DNA of 64,000 bases, taken from Streptomyces sp. NBC_01445 (lineage in GTDB: Bacteria > Actinomycetota > Actinomycetes > Streptomycetales > Streptomycetaceae). Where the stretch lies: contig NZ_CP109485.1 of the NCBI RefSeq assembly GCF_035918235.1, forward strand, positions 9,579,001-9,643,000. The letters are read 5' to 3'. Below are positions 1-8,562 of this stretch, piece after piece (position 1 is the first letter of the stretch; every line of letters starts with the position of its first letter). A program made the translations under genes and the position numbers. Under the pieces are notes generated by a model. The model saw nothing but the letters and a program-made list of their open reading frames with translations, had not been told where the DNA came from and ran no database searches.

Positions 1-50
1 CGCCCGCATGGCGTGATCCAATTCGCCATACGGCGTCAGCACAAGGCACT

Positions 51-77
51 TTGACACAACGTCATATGTCATAGGGT
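51..77 (+). promoter_or_regulatory. Candidate promoter of the kinase gene, possibly leaderless
   Basis: A TTGACA box at 51-56 is followed by TAGGGT at 72-77, a TANNNT-type -10 box, with a short 15-base spacer. Transcription from such a -10 would begin near 84-86, and the GTG start of the kinase gene is at 86 with no Shine-Dalgarno sequence before it. A leaderless mRNA, common in actinomycetes, is therefore plausible. This is inferred from sequence only, and the short spacer is a weakness. Confidence 0.4.
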
Positions 78-85
78 GTGCTGCC

Positions 86-1787
86 GTGACCAACGGCATC
101 GACGACATACTGGCCCCACTCGACCCCGTCGATCCGCGCGAGACAGCCGGTTACCGGCTTCTCGCGCGGCTCGGTGAGGGCGGCATGGGCACCGTGTACC
201 TCTCGCAACACGCGGGGCGGGCAACCCGTGGCGTTCAAGGTGATCCGCCGTGAGTACGGCCAGGACCCGGACTTCCGGCGCCGCTTCGAGCAGGAGGTGC
301 GGGCCGCCCGCCGGGTGCAGGGCTACCACCTCGTACCGGTCGTCGACCACGACACCGCGGGCGCACTTCCCTGGATCGCCTCGGTCTTCGTGCCCGGTCT
401 TTCGCTCGCCGACGCGCTGGCCACGTACGGGCCATTGCCCCTGCCTGCCGTCTTCCAGCTGGTGGGTTGCACGGCCCGGGCCCTCGGCTCCATTCATGCG
501 GCGGACGTCGTCCACCGCGACCTGAAGCCCGGCAACATCCTGCTCGGTTCGACCGGTCCCTACGTCATCGACTTCGGCATCGCACAAGCGGCCGACGCCA
601 CCCAGCTCACCCGCAGCGGCGGAGTCATCGGCACGCCGCAGTACATGTCGCCCGAACACGCTCTGGGTGAACCCGTCACCGCGGCCACCGATCTCTTCTC
701 GCTCGGCCTCATCGCGGCGGTCGCGGCGACGGGACAGCACCCGTACGGCGACGGCGGCGCGACCGCCCTCGGCGTACGCATCGCCAACACCGAGCGCACA
801 CCTCCGGACTTGAGCAACTACCCGGCGCCGTTGCGGACGTTGCTGGAACGGTGCCTCACCGCCGATCCGGCTACCCGCATCACGACGGACGAACTCGCCG
901 AGCTGTGCGAGCGGGAGGCCGTGCGGCCACTGCGCGCGTTCGGCGGCTGGCTGCCGGCGCCGCTCATGGAACGGATCGCACGCAGGGAGGCGGCTGCCGC
1001 GCGGCCCCCGACGCCCACGCCGACACCTACGGCCACGCCCACCCAGCCGGACGGCGCGGCGCACCTGGCCGGCCAGCCCACCGTGTCCGCCCCGCCGCCC
1101 CCGTCCGGCCCGGCTCATGCGCCGTGGTCGACGAACACGCCCTCACCCACGCCCGCCAAGCGCACCCGCACCCCGCTGCTGGCCGCCGCCGGCGTGGTCG
1201 CCGTGGCCCTTGCTGTGATCGTCACGTGGGCCATCGCGAGGCCCGACGGCGGTACGGATGGTGCAAACGGCACCGGGGCGGACGGAAAGCACACCGGCAC
1301 CCCAACCGCCACCTCGTCACCGTCAACCTCGTCTCCCTCGCCGCAGGACGCGTACACACTCGTCTTCAAGGACAAGCCCCTCACCCTCCGGGCACCGGCC
1401 TACAACACCGGCACACACGTGGACCTGGACGCGCCGAAACTCTTCCCCGACGGAGAGATCGGCCAGGACGACGGCATGGAACTCACCTACCAGGACTGGG
1501 GCGACTCCGACCTGCGCTTCCTCACCCCCATGGGCCGGAGCACCGGCACGACGCCCGAGGCATGCAGGACGGGCGTGGACACCGACGCGCTCCCGGCCGC
1601 GATCTCCGCCGACGACCTGGACGCCGGGAAGACCCTGACCAAGGGCATGGTGTTGTGCACCGTCACCAGCGACGACAACGTGGCGATGCTACGTGTCACC
1701 GACGTCGTACCCGACACCAAGCAGGGTCTGTCCAGCGACATGCCTGACTATGTCACCACGCTGACCCTCTGGAAGAGCAACAAGTAG
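86..1787 (+). pseudogene. PknB-like Ser/Thr protein kinase, transmembrane, with a one-base frameshift
   Basis: Receptor-type Ser/Thr kinase predicted to sit in the cytoplasmic membrane. The GTG at 86 opens a frame reading through the glycine-rich loop (GEGGMGTVY, about 172-199). The rest of the kinase (VAFK lysine, HRDLKPGN catalytic loop, DFG, and a GTPQYMSPE activation segment) is in another frame. Removing one C near 218 joins them as YLSQHAGGQPVAFKV, which fits the family exactly, so one extra base seems present. After the kinase domain comes a Pro/Thr-rich juxtamembrane stretch, one membrane segment (about 1170-1240), then an extracellular domain of about 180 residues with no PASTA repeats that I can see. 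The shift lies between the ATP loop and the ATP-binding lysine, so the product would be inactive as written. A sequencing error is equally possible. Confidence 0.8.
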
Positions 1788-1831
1788 GACCTGCTGAAGA
1801 CCGCGCCGACGGCACACGCGTGGCCCGGGGC

Positions 1832-2668
1832 TCAGCGGGAGTCTGAGGCCAGGCGTTCGAGGAGGTCGGGGAGCGCGGCGAAGGAGTCGAGCACGTGGTC
1901 CGGTGTGCCGTCGGCCGAACGGTGCGTCTCAGGAAGGTATTTGCCGGTCTTGACGAGTGCGCCGGTGATGCCGCTGCGCTGGGCCGCGAGCACGTCGGAC
2001 TCGATGTCGTCGCCCACCATGAGGGTTGTGGACGGCTCGGCGCCCAGGTGGGCGAGCGCGGCGGCGAAGAAGGCCTCGGACGGTTTGCCGGTGATGCTCG
2101 CCTCGACCCGGGCGGCCCGCTCCAGCCCGAGGAGGAAGGCGCCCGTGTCGAGGTCGAGCCCGTCGGCGGTGCGCCAGTAGAGGTTCCGGTGCATGGCTAC
2201 GAGGTGTGCTCCGCGCTGGAGGTGATGGAAGACGCGGTTGAGGGCTGCGTAGTCGAACACCTCCCCTGCGCCACCGACCACTACGACGTCCACGTCCGTC
2301 TCTGGGTGTGGCTCGGTGTGTGCCTCCGGCTCGACAAGCGTCACGCCCGTCAGATCGTCCTGGATGTCACCGGCGTTGAGCAGCAGGCAGCGTGCGCCCG
2401 GGTGGTGCGACCGAAGGTAGGCGGCGGTGACGGCCGGGGCGGTGAGGATGTCGTCGACCGAGACGGGGAACCCGGCCTTTGTAAGCCGTGCGCAGATCGA
2501 CGCGCGTGTACGTGAGGTCGTGTTGGTGACCAGCGCGAGGGGGAGCCCCGCAGCGCGCAGCCGCTCCATGGCCTCGACGGCGCCTGGGAGAGGCTCCCAG
2601 GAGACCGTGAGTACTCCGTCGATGTCGATGAGGACTGCGCGGATCGCGCCGGCTCGCTCTCGCTCCAT
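1832..2668 (-). CDS. HAD-family sugar/nucleotide phosphatase (NagD/HDHD2-like)
   Basis: HAD-superfamily hydrolase of about 278 residues. Motif I is seen as LIDIDGVLT near the N-terminus, motif II as the threonine of LVTNTTSR, and the C-terminal metal-binding motif IV as MVGDDIESDVLAA. The C2-type cap between motifs II and III and the overall length match the NagD/phospholysine phosphatase (HDHD2) branch, whose members dephosphorylate small phosphorylated metabolites; the substrate cannot be read from sequence. The frame stays open further upstream, but the ATG at 2668 sits about eight residues before motif I and is the natural start. It is a single gene, convergent with the kinase. Confidence 0.8.
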   Translation of the reverse strand: MERERAGAIRAVLIDIDGVLTVSWEPLPGAVEAMERLRAAGLPLALVTNTTSRTRASICARLTKAGFPVSVDDILTAPAVTAAYLRSHHPGARCLLLNAGDIQDDLTGVTLVEPEAHTEPHPETDVDVVVVGGAGEVFDYAALNRVFHHLQRGAHLVAMHRNLYWRTADGLDLDTGAFLLGLERAARVEASITGKPSEAFFAAALAHLGAEPSTTLMVGDDIESDVLAAQRSGITGALVKTGKYLPETHRSADGTPDHVLDSFAALPDLLERLASDSR

Positions 2669-2952
2669 GGGGCGACGGTAGTCGCCGCGCCGGTGAATCT
2701 GCGGTGCACGCTCTCCGAGTCGCCGGTCCATCCCGGTCAGGGCGTGTTTTTAGCCCCGGAGAACAGCGGGCGCCACCCGGTCGGCCGCGTCGTCCAGGGA
2801 ATCGTCTCCGGTACCGGCGCGAGGACCTGGCGGCCGGCGAACGCCTGGATTCTTGGGTGAGACCTCCGGTGTGACCTGCCTTCCGAGGGGTTGGCCGGCG
2901 GCACAGCAGGGCCGGGGATCCAACTGTCCACCCGCGTCGACATAATGTCGCC
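2669..2952. promoter_or_regulatory. Intergenic region with a CGACAT-A-ATGTCG palindrome before pobA
   Basis: This 284-base gap between divergent genes holds no convincing gene. At 2938-2950 is the 13-base palindrome CGACATAATGTCG. It contains CATAAT, which resembles a -10 box, only three bases before the GTG of the hydroxylase gene. Transcription from it would be leaderless or nearly so. A regulator bound at this palindrome would occlude the promoter. The function is inferred from position only. Confidence 0.4.
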
Positions 2953-4179
2953 GTGAACTCTCTTCAGCACCCCAATACCCCTGCTCCACAACGCGTTTCG
3001 GTAGTCGTGGTGGGCGCCGGTCCCGCCGGGCTGACCGTCGGAAACATCCTGAGACGCGCCGGGGTCGACTGCGTGGTCCTCGAGTCCGAGACACGGGAGT
3101 TCATCGAGCAGCGGCCGCGCGCCGGGGTCATCGAGGAGTGGGCGGTTCGCGCCCTGGAGCAGCGGGGCCTTGCCGGGAACCTGCTGCGGAAGGCGCAGCG
3201 GCATACGGCCTGTGAATTCCGGTTCGACGGGCGCCGACACCGCTTTGAATACGGCGAACTGACGGACCGTCATCACTTCGTGTACCCGCAGCCGCTGCTC
3301 GTCACGGATCTGGTGCGTGAGTACGCCGATGTGCGGGACGGTGACATCAGGTTCGGCGTCCGGGATGTGCAGGTGCACGACATCGAAACGGATCGGCCAT
3401 CGGTGTCGTACACCTGCCCCGAGTCCGGTCAGCGGCAAGTGGTTCATTGCGACTTCGTCGCAGGATGCGACGGCGCGCGTGGCGTGACGCGGCGCGCCCT
3501 GCCCGCTGAGCACTACCGGGTCGCGCGGCACGACTACGGCATAGGTTGGCTGTCTCTGCTGGCCGAGGCGCCGCCTTCCTCCGACTGTGTGCTCTTCGGG
3601 ATCCATCAGGACGGATTCGCCGGACAGATGCCTCGCAGTTCCGAGGTGACCCGTTACTACCTCCAGTGCCCGCCCGGCGACGCCCCGGAGAACTGGCCGC
3701 ATGAACGCGTATGGGCTGAGCTGCGCCGACGGCTCGCTGTGGAGGGAGCCCCGGAGTTGGTCGAGGGGCGGTTGGTCGAGAAGCGGATGCTGGACATGCA
3801 CGACTATGTCGTCGAGCCGATGGCGTCCGGGCGCCTGTTCCTGGCCGGTGACGCGGCCCACCTTGTGGCGCCGATCGCGGCGAAGGGCATGAACCTCGCC
3901 CTGCACGACGCTTTCCTGCTCGGCGACGCACTGGTCGCCCACCTCACGCAGGAAGCCGGAAGTAACAGCGGTCTGGAGAGCTACTCGGAGGCTTGCCTGC
4001 GTCGGGTGTGGGACTACCAGGAGTTCTCGCAGTGGTTGTCCGACGTCTATCACGGGTCGGCTGCAGGGGAGCCGTTCCGGACGGGCACCACGCTCGCCCG
4101 GCTTCGGCGCCTGTTCACCTCTCCGCTCGCGGCGGCCGCGTTCGCCGAGCAGTACCTCGGCACAGCTGAGAGCTACTGA
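2953..4179 (+). CDS. pobA: 4-hydroxybenzoate 3-monooxygenase-like flavoprotein
   Basis: FAD-dependent aromatic hydroxylase of 408 residues. The Rossmann motif GAGPAGLTVGN is at about residues 22-32, the RPRAGVIEE segment typical of PobA is at about 55, the second FAD/NADPH motif DG/GCDGARG is near 175, and the FAD-ribityl motif LAGDAAHLVAPIAAKGMNLA is near 300. This architecture and length match p-hydroxybenzoate hydroxylase, which uses NAD(P)H and O2 to make protocatechuate. The usual PHBH tyrosine relay was not mapped residue by residue, so a related hydroxybenzoate substrate is possible. No pca genes are nearby. The GTG start lies directly after a palindromic -10-like element. Confidence 0.78.
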   Translation: MNSLQHPNTPAPQRVSVVVVGAGPAGLTVGNILRRAGVDCVVLESETREFIEQRPRAGVIEEWAVRALEQRGLAGNLLRKAQRHTACEFRFDGRRHRFEYGELTDRHHFVYPQPLLVTDLVREYADVRDGDIRFGVRDVQVHDIETDRPSVSYTCPESGQRQVVHCDFVAGCDGARGVTRRALPAEHYRVARHDYGIGWLSLLAEAPPSSDCVLFGIHQDGFAGQMPRSSEVTRYYLQCPPGDAPENWPHERVWAELRRRLAVEGAPELVEGRLVEKRMLDMHDYVVEPMASGRLFLAGDAAHLVAPIAAKGMNLALHDAFLLGDALVAHLTQEAGSNSGLESYSEACLRRVWDYQEFSQWLSDVYHGSAAGEPFRTGTTLARLRRLFTSPLAAAAFAEQYLGTAESY

Positions 4180-4251
4180 CCGACTGCCGGCGAGCCACTC
4201 GGCATCGCCCCGGCCTGGGGCGGGCCCCGAGCACGCAGGGGACAGCTGCGC

Positions 4252-4269
4252 CTGAGTATTCCTACTCAG
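4252..4269. promoter_or_regulatory. Inverted repeat CTGAGTA-N4-TACTCAG upstream of the GNAT-aminotransferase gene
   Basis: A perfect seven-base inverted repeat with a four-base TTCC centre. It is flanked by a further CAGCTG on each side (4242-4248 region and after 4266). It sits about 85 bases before the start codon of the fusion gene at 4352. Its size and symmetry suit a dimeric repressor operator. No regulator gene for it is adjacent, although the PucR gene at 6380 is a candidate. Confidence 0.4.
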
Positions 4270-4351
4270 CTGATCGCGTCACTTGGCTCTGATGCGGAGG
4301 GGCGTCGTTCCCCACCATGGAGTCCCTCCATCCGAGTTGAGAGAGGTGCTT

Positions 4352-6133
4352 ATGGGCGGCCGTGATCTGCAGCTGCGTGTTGCCACTCCGGTGGATCTTC
4401 AGTGGATCCACGGGCTACGTCATCGGGTGTACGCACAGGAGTTGGGCCAGCACGCGCCGGATCCGGCCGGCCGGCTTCGCGACGGGTTGGACGGCGAGAA
4501 CGTCTACCTCGTCGCGGCGCGAGGGGCGGCCCGAATCGGCTTTGTCAGTGTGACTCCGCCCTGGCTGGGCCGGTATGCGTTGGACAAGTACCTGAGCCGC
4601 GAGGAGCTGCCGCTCCTGGGCGAGAGCGATGTGTTCGAGGTACGCATCCTCACGGTTGAGCCGCGCTGGCGGAGCACTTCAGCGGCACTACTGCTGATGT
4701 ACGCGGCACTGCGCTGGATCGCCGCCCGGGGTGGCCGAAAGGTGGTGGCAATGGGGCGCACCGACCTGCTCAACATGTACCTGTCCGCCGGACTGCGCCC
4801 GGTCGGCCGTACCGTCCACAGCGGTGCGTTGACGTTCGAGGTACTGACCGCGAGCGTGACCGACCTGACGAAGGTCACGAGGGACCGCTACCGCACCACG
4901 CTGAAGCGTCTGGGCTCCGATGTGGACTGGCGGCTCGACATGCCGTTCGCACCACGGCCGGACGGCTGCGAACACGGCGGGGCCTCGTTCACCGCCATCG
5001 GCACGGACTTCCGTAGTCTGCACCGGCGCCATCAGGTAGTGGCGGCCGATGTGTTGGATGCCTGGTTCCCACCCGCTCCCGGCGTACGAGCGGTGCTCGC
5101 GGAGGATCCGGGCTGGGCCGCCCGGACCTCACCGCCGACCGCTGCCGAGGGCCTGCTGGCGGAAATCGCCATGGCGCGGTCGCTGCCGACTGAGACACTC
5201 GCGGTCGGCGCCGGTTCATCCGACCTCATCTTCAGGGCGTTCGGTCAGTGGCTGACGCCGCAGAGCAGGGTGCTGCTGATGGACCCGGGCTACGGAGAGT
5301 ACGCCCACGTCACCGAGAGGGTCATCGGATGCCGGGTGGACCGATTCAGGTTGCGCCGCGAAGACGGCTGGCGCATCGACCCGGTCCAGCTGTCCGCTGC
5401 TGTAAGGGCCGGTCACTACGACCTCGTGGTGCTGGTCAACCCGAACAACCCGACCGGCCGCCACGCGCCGGCTGCGGACCTGCGCTCGCTCATTGCCTCT
5501 GCGCCGGCCCGAACACGGTGGTGGATCGATGAGGCGTACCTGGGCTATGTCGACCTGACAGAGTCGCTCGCCGACCTCGCCGCGACGGACCCGCGGGTAG
5601 TCGTCTGCAGCTCGCTGTCCAAGATGTATGCGCTGTCCGGCATGCGGGCCGCGTACCTGGTGGCCGAGCCCGTCACCGCGGCGCAGCTACGCCGATGGAC
5701 ACCGCCGTGGCCGGTCAGTCTCCCGGCGCAGCTGGCCGCGGTGGCAGCACTGCGCGACCCGGTGCACTACAGCGACTGCTGGCTTCGCACCGGGGTGCTC
5801 CGCAGGCAACTGGCCAGTGATCTGGCCGGACTTGACGAGGGCTTGGTCGTGGGGGAAGCCGTGGCAAACTTCCTCACCCTGACCCTGCCGTCGGGCGGAC
5901 CGAGTGCCGCGCAACTGGTGAACGAGTGCCGCCGCCGCGACGTGTACCTGCGCGACCTGTCGCCGTTGTCGTCGCAGTACCAGGGGCGCACCGTGCGCAT
6001 CGCGGTCAGGGACACCGCCGAGAATGCGCGCATGGTGGCCGCATGTCAGGCCGCCCTGAACGTGCTGCGGCCGGGTCAGGCCTCGGTCGCTCCGATGCCC
6101 GCAGGCGTTCCTGTTGCGGGGTCCGCTCGGTGA
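4352..6133 (+). CDS. Two-domain fusion: GNAT-type acyltransferase + class I/II PLP aminotransferase
   Basis: A 593-residue protein starting at the ATG at 4352, which has GAGAGGTG just upstream; the frame is open to 4283 but that start has no ribosome site. Residues 1-170 form a GNAT fold: RHRVYAQELG near the N-terminus, then an EVRILTVEPRWR core strand typical of acyl-CoA/ACP binding. The RHRVY..ELG pattern is reminiscent of N-acyl amino acid/autoinducer synthases (FeeM/LuxI-like), though this is only resemblance. From about residue 200 follows a HisC-like aminotransferase with GAGSSDLIFRA, NPNNPTG (about 363), DEAYLGY (D393, Y396) and the PLP lysine K424 in SSLSKMYALSG. Both halves keep their key motifs, so it should make or modify an acylated amino compound. 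The pathway is unknown, as neighbours give no complete route. Confidence 0.8.
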   Translation: MGGRDLQLRVATPVDLQWIHGLRHRVYAQELGQHAPDPAGRLRDGLDGENVYLVAARGAARIGFVSVTPPWLGRYALDKYLSREELPLLGESDVFEVRILTVEPRWRSTSAALLLMYAALRWIAARGGRKVVAMGRTDLLNMYLSAGLRPVGRTVHSGALTFEVLTASVTDLTKVTRDRYRTTLKRLGSDVDWRLDMPFAPRPDGCEHGGASFTAIGTDFRSLHRRHQVVAADVLDAWFPPAPGVRAVLAEDPGWAARTSPPTAAEGLLAEIAMARSLPTETLAVGAGSSDLIFRAFGQWLTPQSRVLLMDPGYGEYAHVTERVIGCRVDRFRLRREDGWRIDPVQLSAAVRAGHYDLVVLVNPNNPTGRHAPAADLRSLIASAPARTRWWIDEAYLGYVDLTESLADLAATDPRVVVCSSLSKMYALSGMRAAYLVAEPVTAAQLRRWTPPWPVSLPAQLAAVAALRDPVHYSDCWLRTGVLRRQLASDLAGLDEGLVVGEAVANFLTLTLPSGGPSAAQLVNECRRRDVYLRDLSPLSSQYQGRTVRIAVRDTAENARMVAACQAALNVLRPGQASVAPMPAGVPVAGSAR

Positions 6134-6139
6134 TCACGT

Positions 6140-6314
6140 GGCCGCCGCCCACACGCAGGACACCGCTTTGACGTATCGATGCCGGAATGCCTTGTGCGGC
6201 CGACGTCGATCCACCTGGGCCGGTACTCTTGGCCGGTCCGGCACCGCATGCCGTGAGCGTCGCCGTGGCCGTGACCAACAGGCCCGCCAACAGTCGCCGC
6301 AAGGATCTGTTCAT
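6140..6314 (-). pseudogene. Truncated ABC-transporter substrate-binding lipoprotein (N-terminus only)
   Basis: The ATG at 6314 opens a clear lipoprotein signal: MNRS-LRRLLAG basic start, hydrophobic core, and the lipobox LTAC. After a Gly/Ser-rich linker it reads IPASIRQSGVLRVG, which is the hallmark first strand of family-3 solute-binding proteins. The similarity stops near 6143, and the frame runs on into the end of the fusion gene as non-homologous sequence. About 58 of the expected 280 or so residues remain. The 3' part has been lost by a deletion or rearrangement whose junction is beside the fusion gene stop codon. It faces the PucR gene, which probably once regulated it. Confidence 0.7.
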
Positions 6315-6379
6315 GAGTTGTTCCTAGGGCTCGGGTGTTGCTGTGGCCACAAAAGTAGGAGCCACCTCACCCAGGAGCT

Positions 6380-7492
6380 ATGGATCCAATTCCAAGCATC
6401 ACGCCATCCAGTAGTGCCCAGCTCCAAACGGCGCCGTGCGAGATCGACTCGCCCGCCACCGACCCCGACTACCGGACGGTCTACGCACGCACCGGGTGCC
6501 TGTACGTGCCGGGCGGGGCCGGTGTGTTCGGACGAGTGGCCGCCGCCGTGCGCAGCGACGGAGAAATCCTGGGCACGATCTGGGTCATCGCCGACACCAA
6601 GGATGCTCGAGCAAAGGCAACCGCCGTCCTGCCGGGACTGCTGGACACGGCCGCGCTGCACCTTCACCACGCACGCGCCGAGCTGGACCTGCGGCGCACA
6701 CGGCAGGCAAATCTGCTCTCAGCTCTGGTGCGGGCGCCCAACGAGTCCCTCGCTGCCGCGCTTCCGTTCGACATCTCACAACGGCGCTGGTTCGTCCTGG
6801 CCATGCTGGCGCCGACGTCCTGCGACTCGGCGAGCGCGCCCGGGGACCGGCTCGTCCGCCGCCTCTCGGCGTGGCTCCACATCATTCATCCAAGTGCGCT
6901 CCTCGCCGAGGTCGACGCCCGCCTCGTCATACTCTTCAGCGGCAGCGCCGAGCACGACTGGGTCCAGACAGAGCGAAGTCTCGAAGACTTCTTCCAAGGT
7001 GCGCAGCCGAATGTTGCATCCATGACCGTCATCGCCGGATCCCGACTCGGCAACGTGGGCGGCATCAGCGCCGAATTCAAACAGATGCAGACCCTGGCCG
7101 GGCTGCTGCGGGCGCAGGTGGTCACACCTCAACCCGGTACGAACGTAGTCTATCTGACACATCATCACCACCACGTCGACCTTGCGGAAATGGCCGGCTT
7201 CAAAGGCAATACAGGCCATCGGCAGCCTGTAGTCCTCCGCCGCATCGAGGAGATGGACAAGCAGTCGGGAACGGACTATTTCCGGACCCTTCAGGTCTAC
7301 GTGGACAACAACCGCAACATCGCCGCAACCGCCGCGGCGCTGGGCGTCCACCCCAACACGGCCCGATACAGGGTGGAAAAGATCCAGACGACGTTCAACC
7401 TCGACCTGGCCGACCTCGACACGTTCACCTGGCTCGTCCTCCACTGCCGCTACGTTTCACGCTCGACCGCAGGGGCGAAGCCTGCGAACTGA
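6380..7492 (+). CDS. PucR-family transcriptional regulator (CdaR-like), short at the N-terminus
   Basis: Regulator of 370 residues. The C-terminal PucR/CdaR helix-turn-helix is clear: YFRTLQVYVDNNRNIAATAAALGVHPNTARYRVEKI, with the sequence continuing into a leucine-rich end. The middle part is a GGDEF-like/sensor region, and residues 45-75 (GRVAAAVRSDGEILGTIWV) resemble the end of a ligand-sensing N-terminal domain. Relatives carry about 60-100 more residues in front, so the start may have been eroded together with the neighbouring lipoprotein gene. An AGGAG lies two bases before the ATG, closer than usual. It may control the lost transporter, the downstream acyl-CoA ligase/hydrolase unit, or nothing now. 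Confidence 0.75.
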   Translation: MDPIPSITPSSSAQLQTAPCEIDSPATDPDYRTVYARTGCLYVPGGAGVFGRVAAAVRSDGEILGTIWVIADTKDARAKATAVLPGLLDTAALHLHHARAELDLRRTRQANLLSALVRAPNESLAAALPFDISQRRWFVLAMLAPTSCDSASAPGDRLVRRLSAWLHIIHPSALLAEVDARLVILFSGSAEHDWVQTERSLEDFFQGAQPNVASMTVIAGSRLGNVGGISAEFKQMQTLAGLLRAQVVTPQPGTNVVYLTHHHHHVDLAEMAGFKGNTGHRQPVVLRRIEEMDKQSGTDYFRTLQVYVDNNRNIAATAAALGVHPNTARYRVEKIQTTFNLDLADLDTFTWLVLHCRYVSRSTAGAKPAN

Positions 7493-7651
7493 CGGCCGCC
7501 CGGCAGGCGTTGCCCACCGCGACCGGCGGCAGCCGAGCCGGAGCGCGCGGCCGGTTCCAAGGTCGCTCTTCGGCGTCCGTGCGCAATCCCTTGACCCCCT
7601 ACCGACTGGACGGTATGCCTAGGGCCACTGTTACGGCACTCAGGAGCTGAT

Positions 7652-8562
7652 GTGAGCTTCAACCTGGCCACGATGCTGTACGAGACGGCGTCGGCCGCCC
7701 CGGACAAGCCATGCGTCATCATCGGCGACACTGCCTTGACCTACGCCCAGGTGGAGGAGCTCTCCGGCCTGGTGGCCGGGAACCTTCTCTCGCTAGGCCT
7801 AGAGCGGGGCGCGAAGGTAGCGGTCCAGCTGCCCAACATCCCGCAGTTCCTGTTCGCCTACTTCGGCGCCCTGCGGGCCGGCCTGGTCATGGTGCCGCTG
7901 AACCCGCTGCTGCGGGCGCCGGAGGTCACGTACCACCTGGAGAACTCCGACGCTCAAGTGCTCATCACCTGCGAGTCGTTCGCCGAGGAGGCGCACCGGG
8001 GTGCGAGCGCGGTGCCCGGTATCTCGACGTACGTCGTCGACCTCGGTGGCGGGCAGCGGCCGGAAGGAACCAGGCCGTTCGACGAGCTGCTCGCCCCGGC
8101 CGAGGCCCCCGACATCGTGCCGACCAACGCCGACGACACCGCGGTACTGCTCTACACGAGCGGCACCACCGGCAAGCCGAAGGGCGCCGAACTCACGCAC
8201 TTCCAGCTGTACATGAACTGCTCCGTCGCCGGGGACCTGATCGGCTTCCTCGACGACGACATCGTCATAGCCGTACTGCCGATGTTCCACGTCTTCGGTC
8301 TGTCCAGTGTCCTCAACGCCGCCGTGCGCTTCGGCATCCCGTCGTCGCGGAGGCCGCCGTCATCGGCAGGCCCGACGAGACGTTCGGCGAAGAAGTCGTC
8401 GCGGTCGTCGGCCTGACGCCCGGACGGCAGGCCACGCCCGACGAGTTGATCGCGTTCTGCAAGGAACGGATGGCCGCCTACAAATATCCCCGTGAGATCC
8501 GGGTGCTCCAGGAGCTGCCCAAGGGACCCACCGGGAAGATCCTCAAGAAGGAGCTGCGCTGA
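7652..8562 (+). pseudogene. Acyl-CoA synthetase (AMP-binding) with internal deletion and frame change
   Basis: The first 230 or so residues read as an ANL-superfamily acyl-CoA ligase: an N-terminal adenylation fold and the P-loop YTSGTTGKPKGAELTH, up to MFHVFGLSSVLNAAVRFG. At about 8335-8340 the sequence jumps, one frame over, to HPVVAEAAVIGRPDETFGEEVVAVV, the start of the C-terminal lid. It then continues to the catalytic-lysine motif PTGKILKKELR. The middle of the adenylation domain, about 200-250 residues including the YGxTE motif, is missing and the two parts are out of frame. The gene cannot make a working enzyme. It starts with GTG at 7652 after CAGGAG, and its stop overlaps the start of the next gene by one base. 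Confidence 0.85.

Noticed and set aside
2737..4053. 438-codon minus-strand frame over pobA
   Set aside because: Shadow of pobA. Only its last 40 codons (2737-2860) lie outside the gene and they match nothing I recognise.
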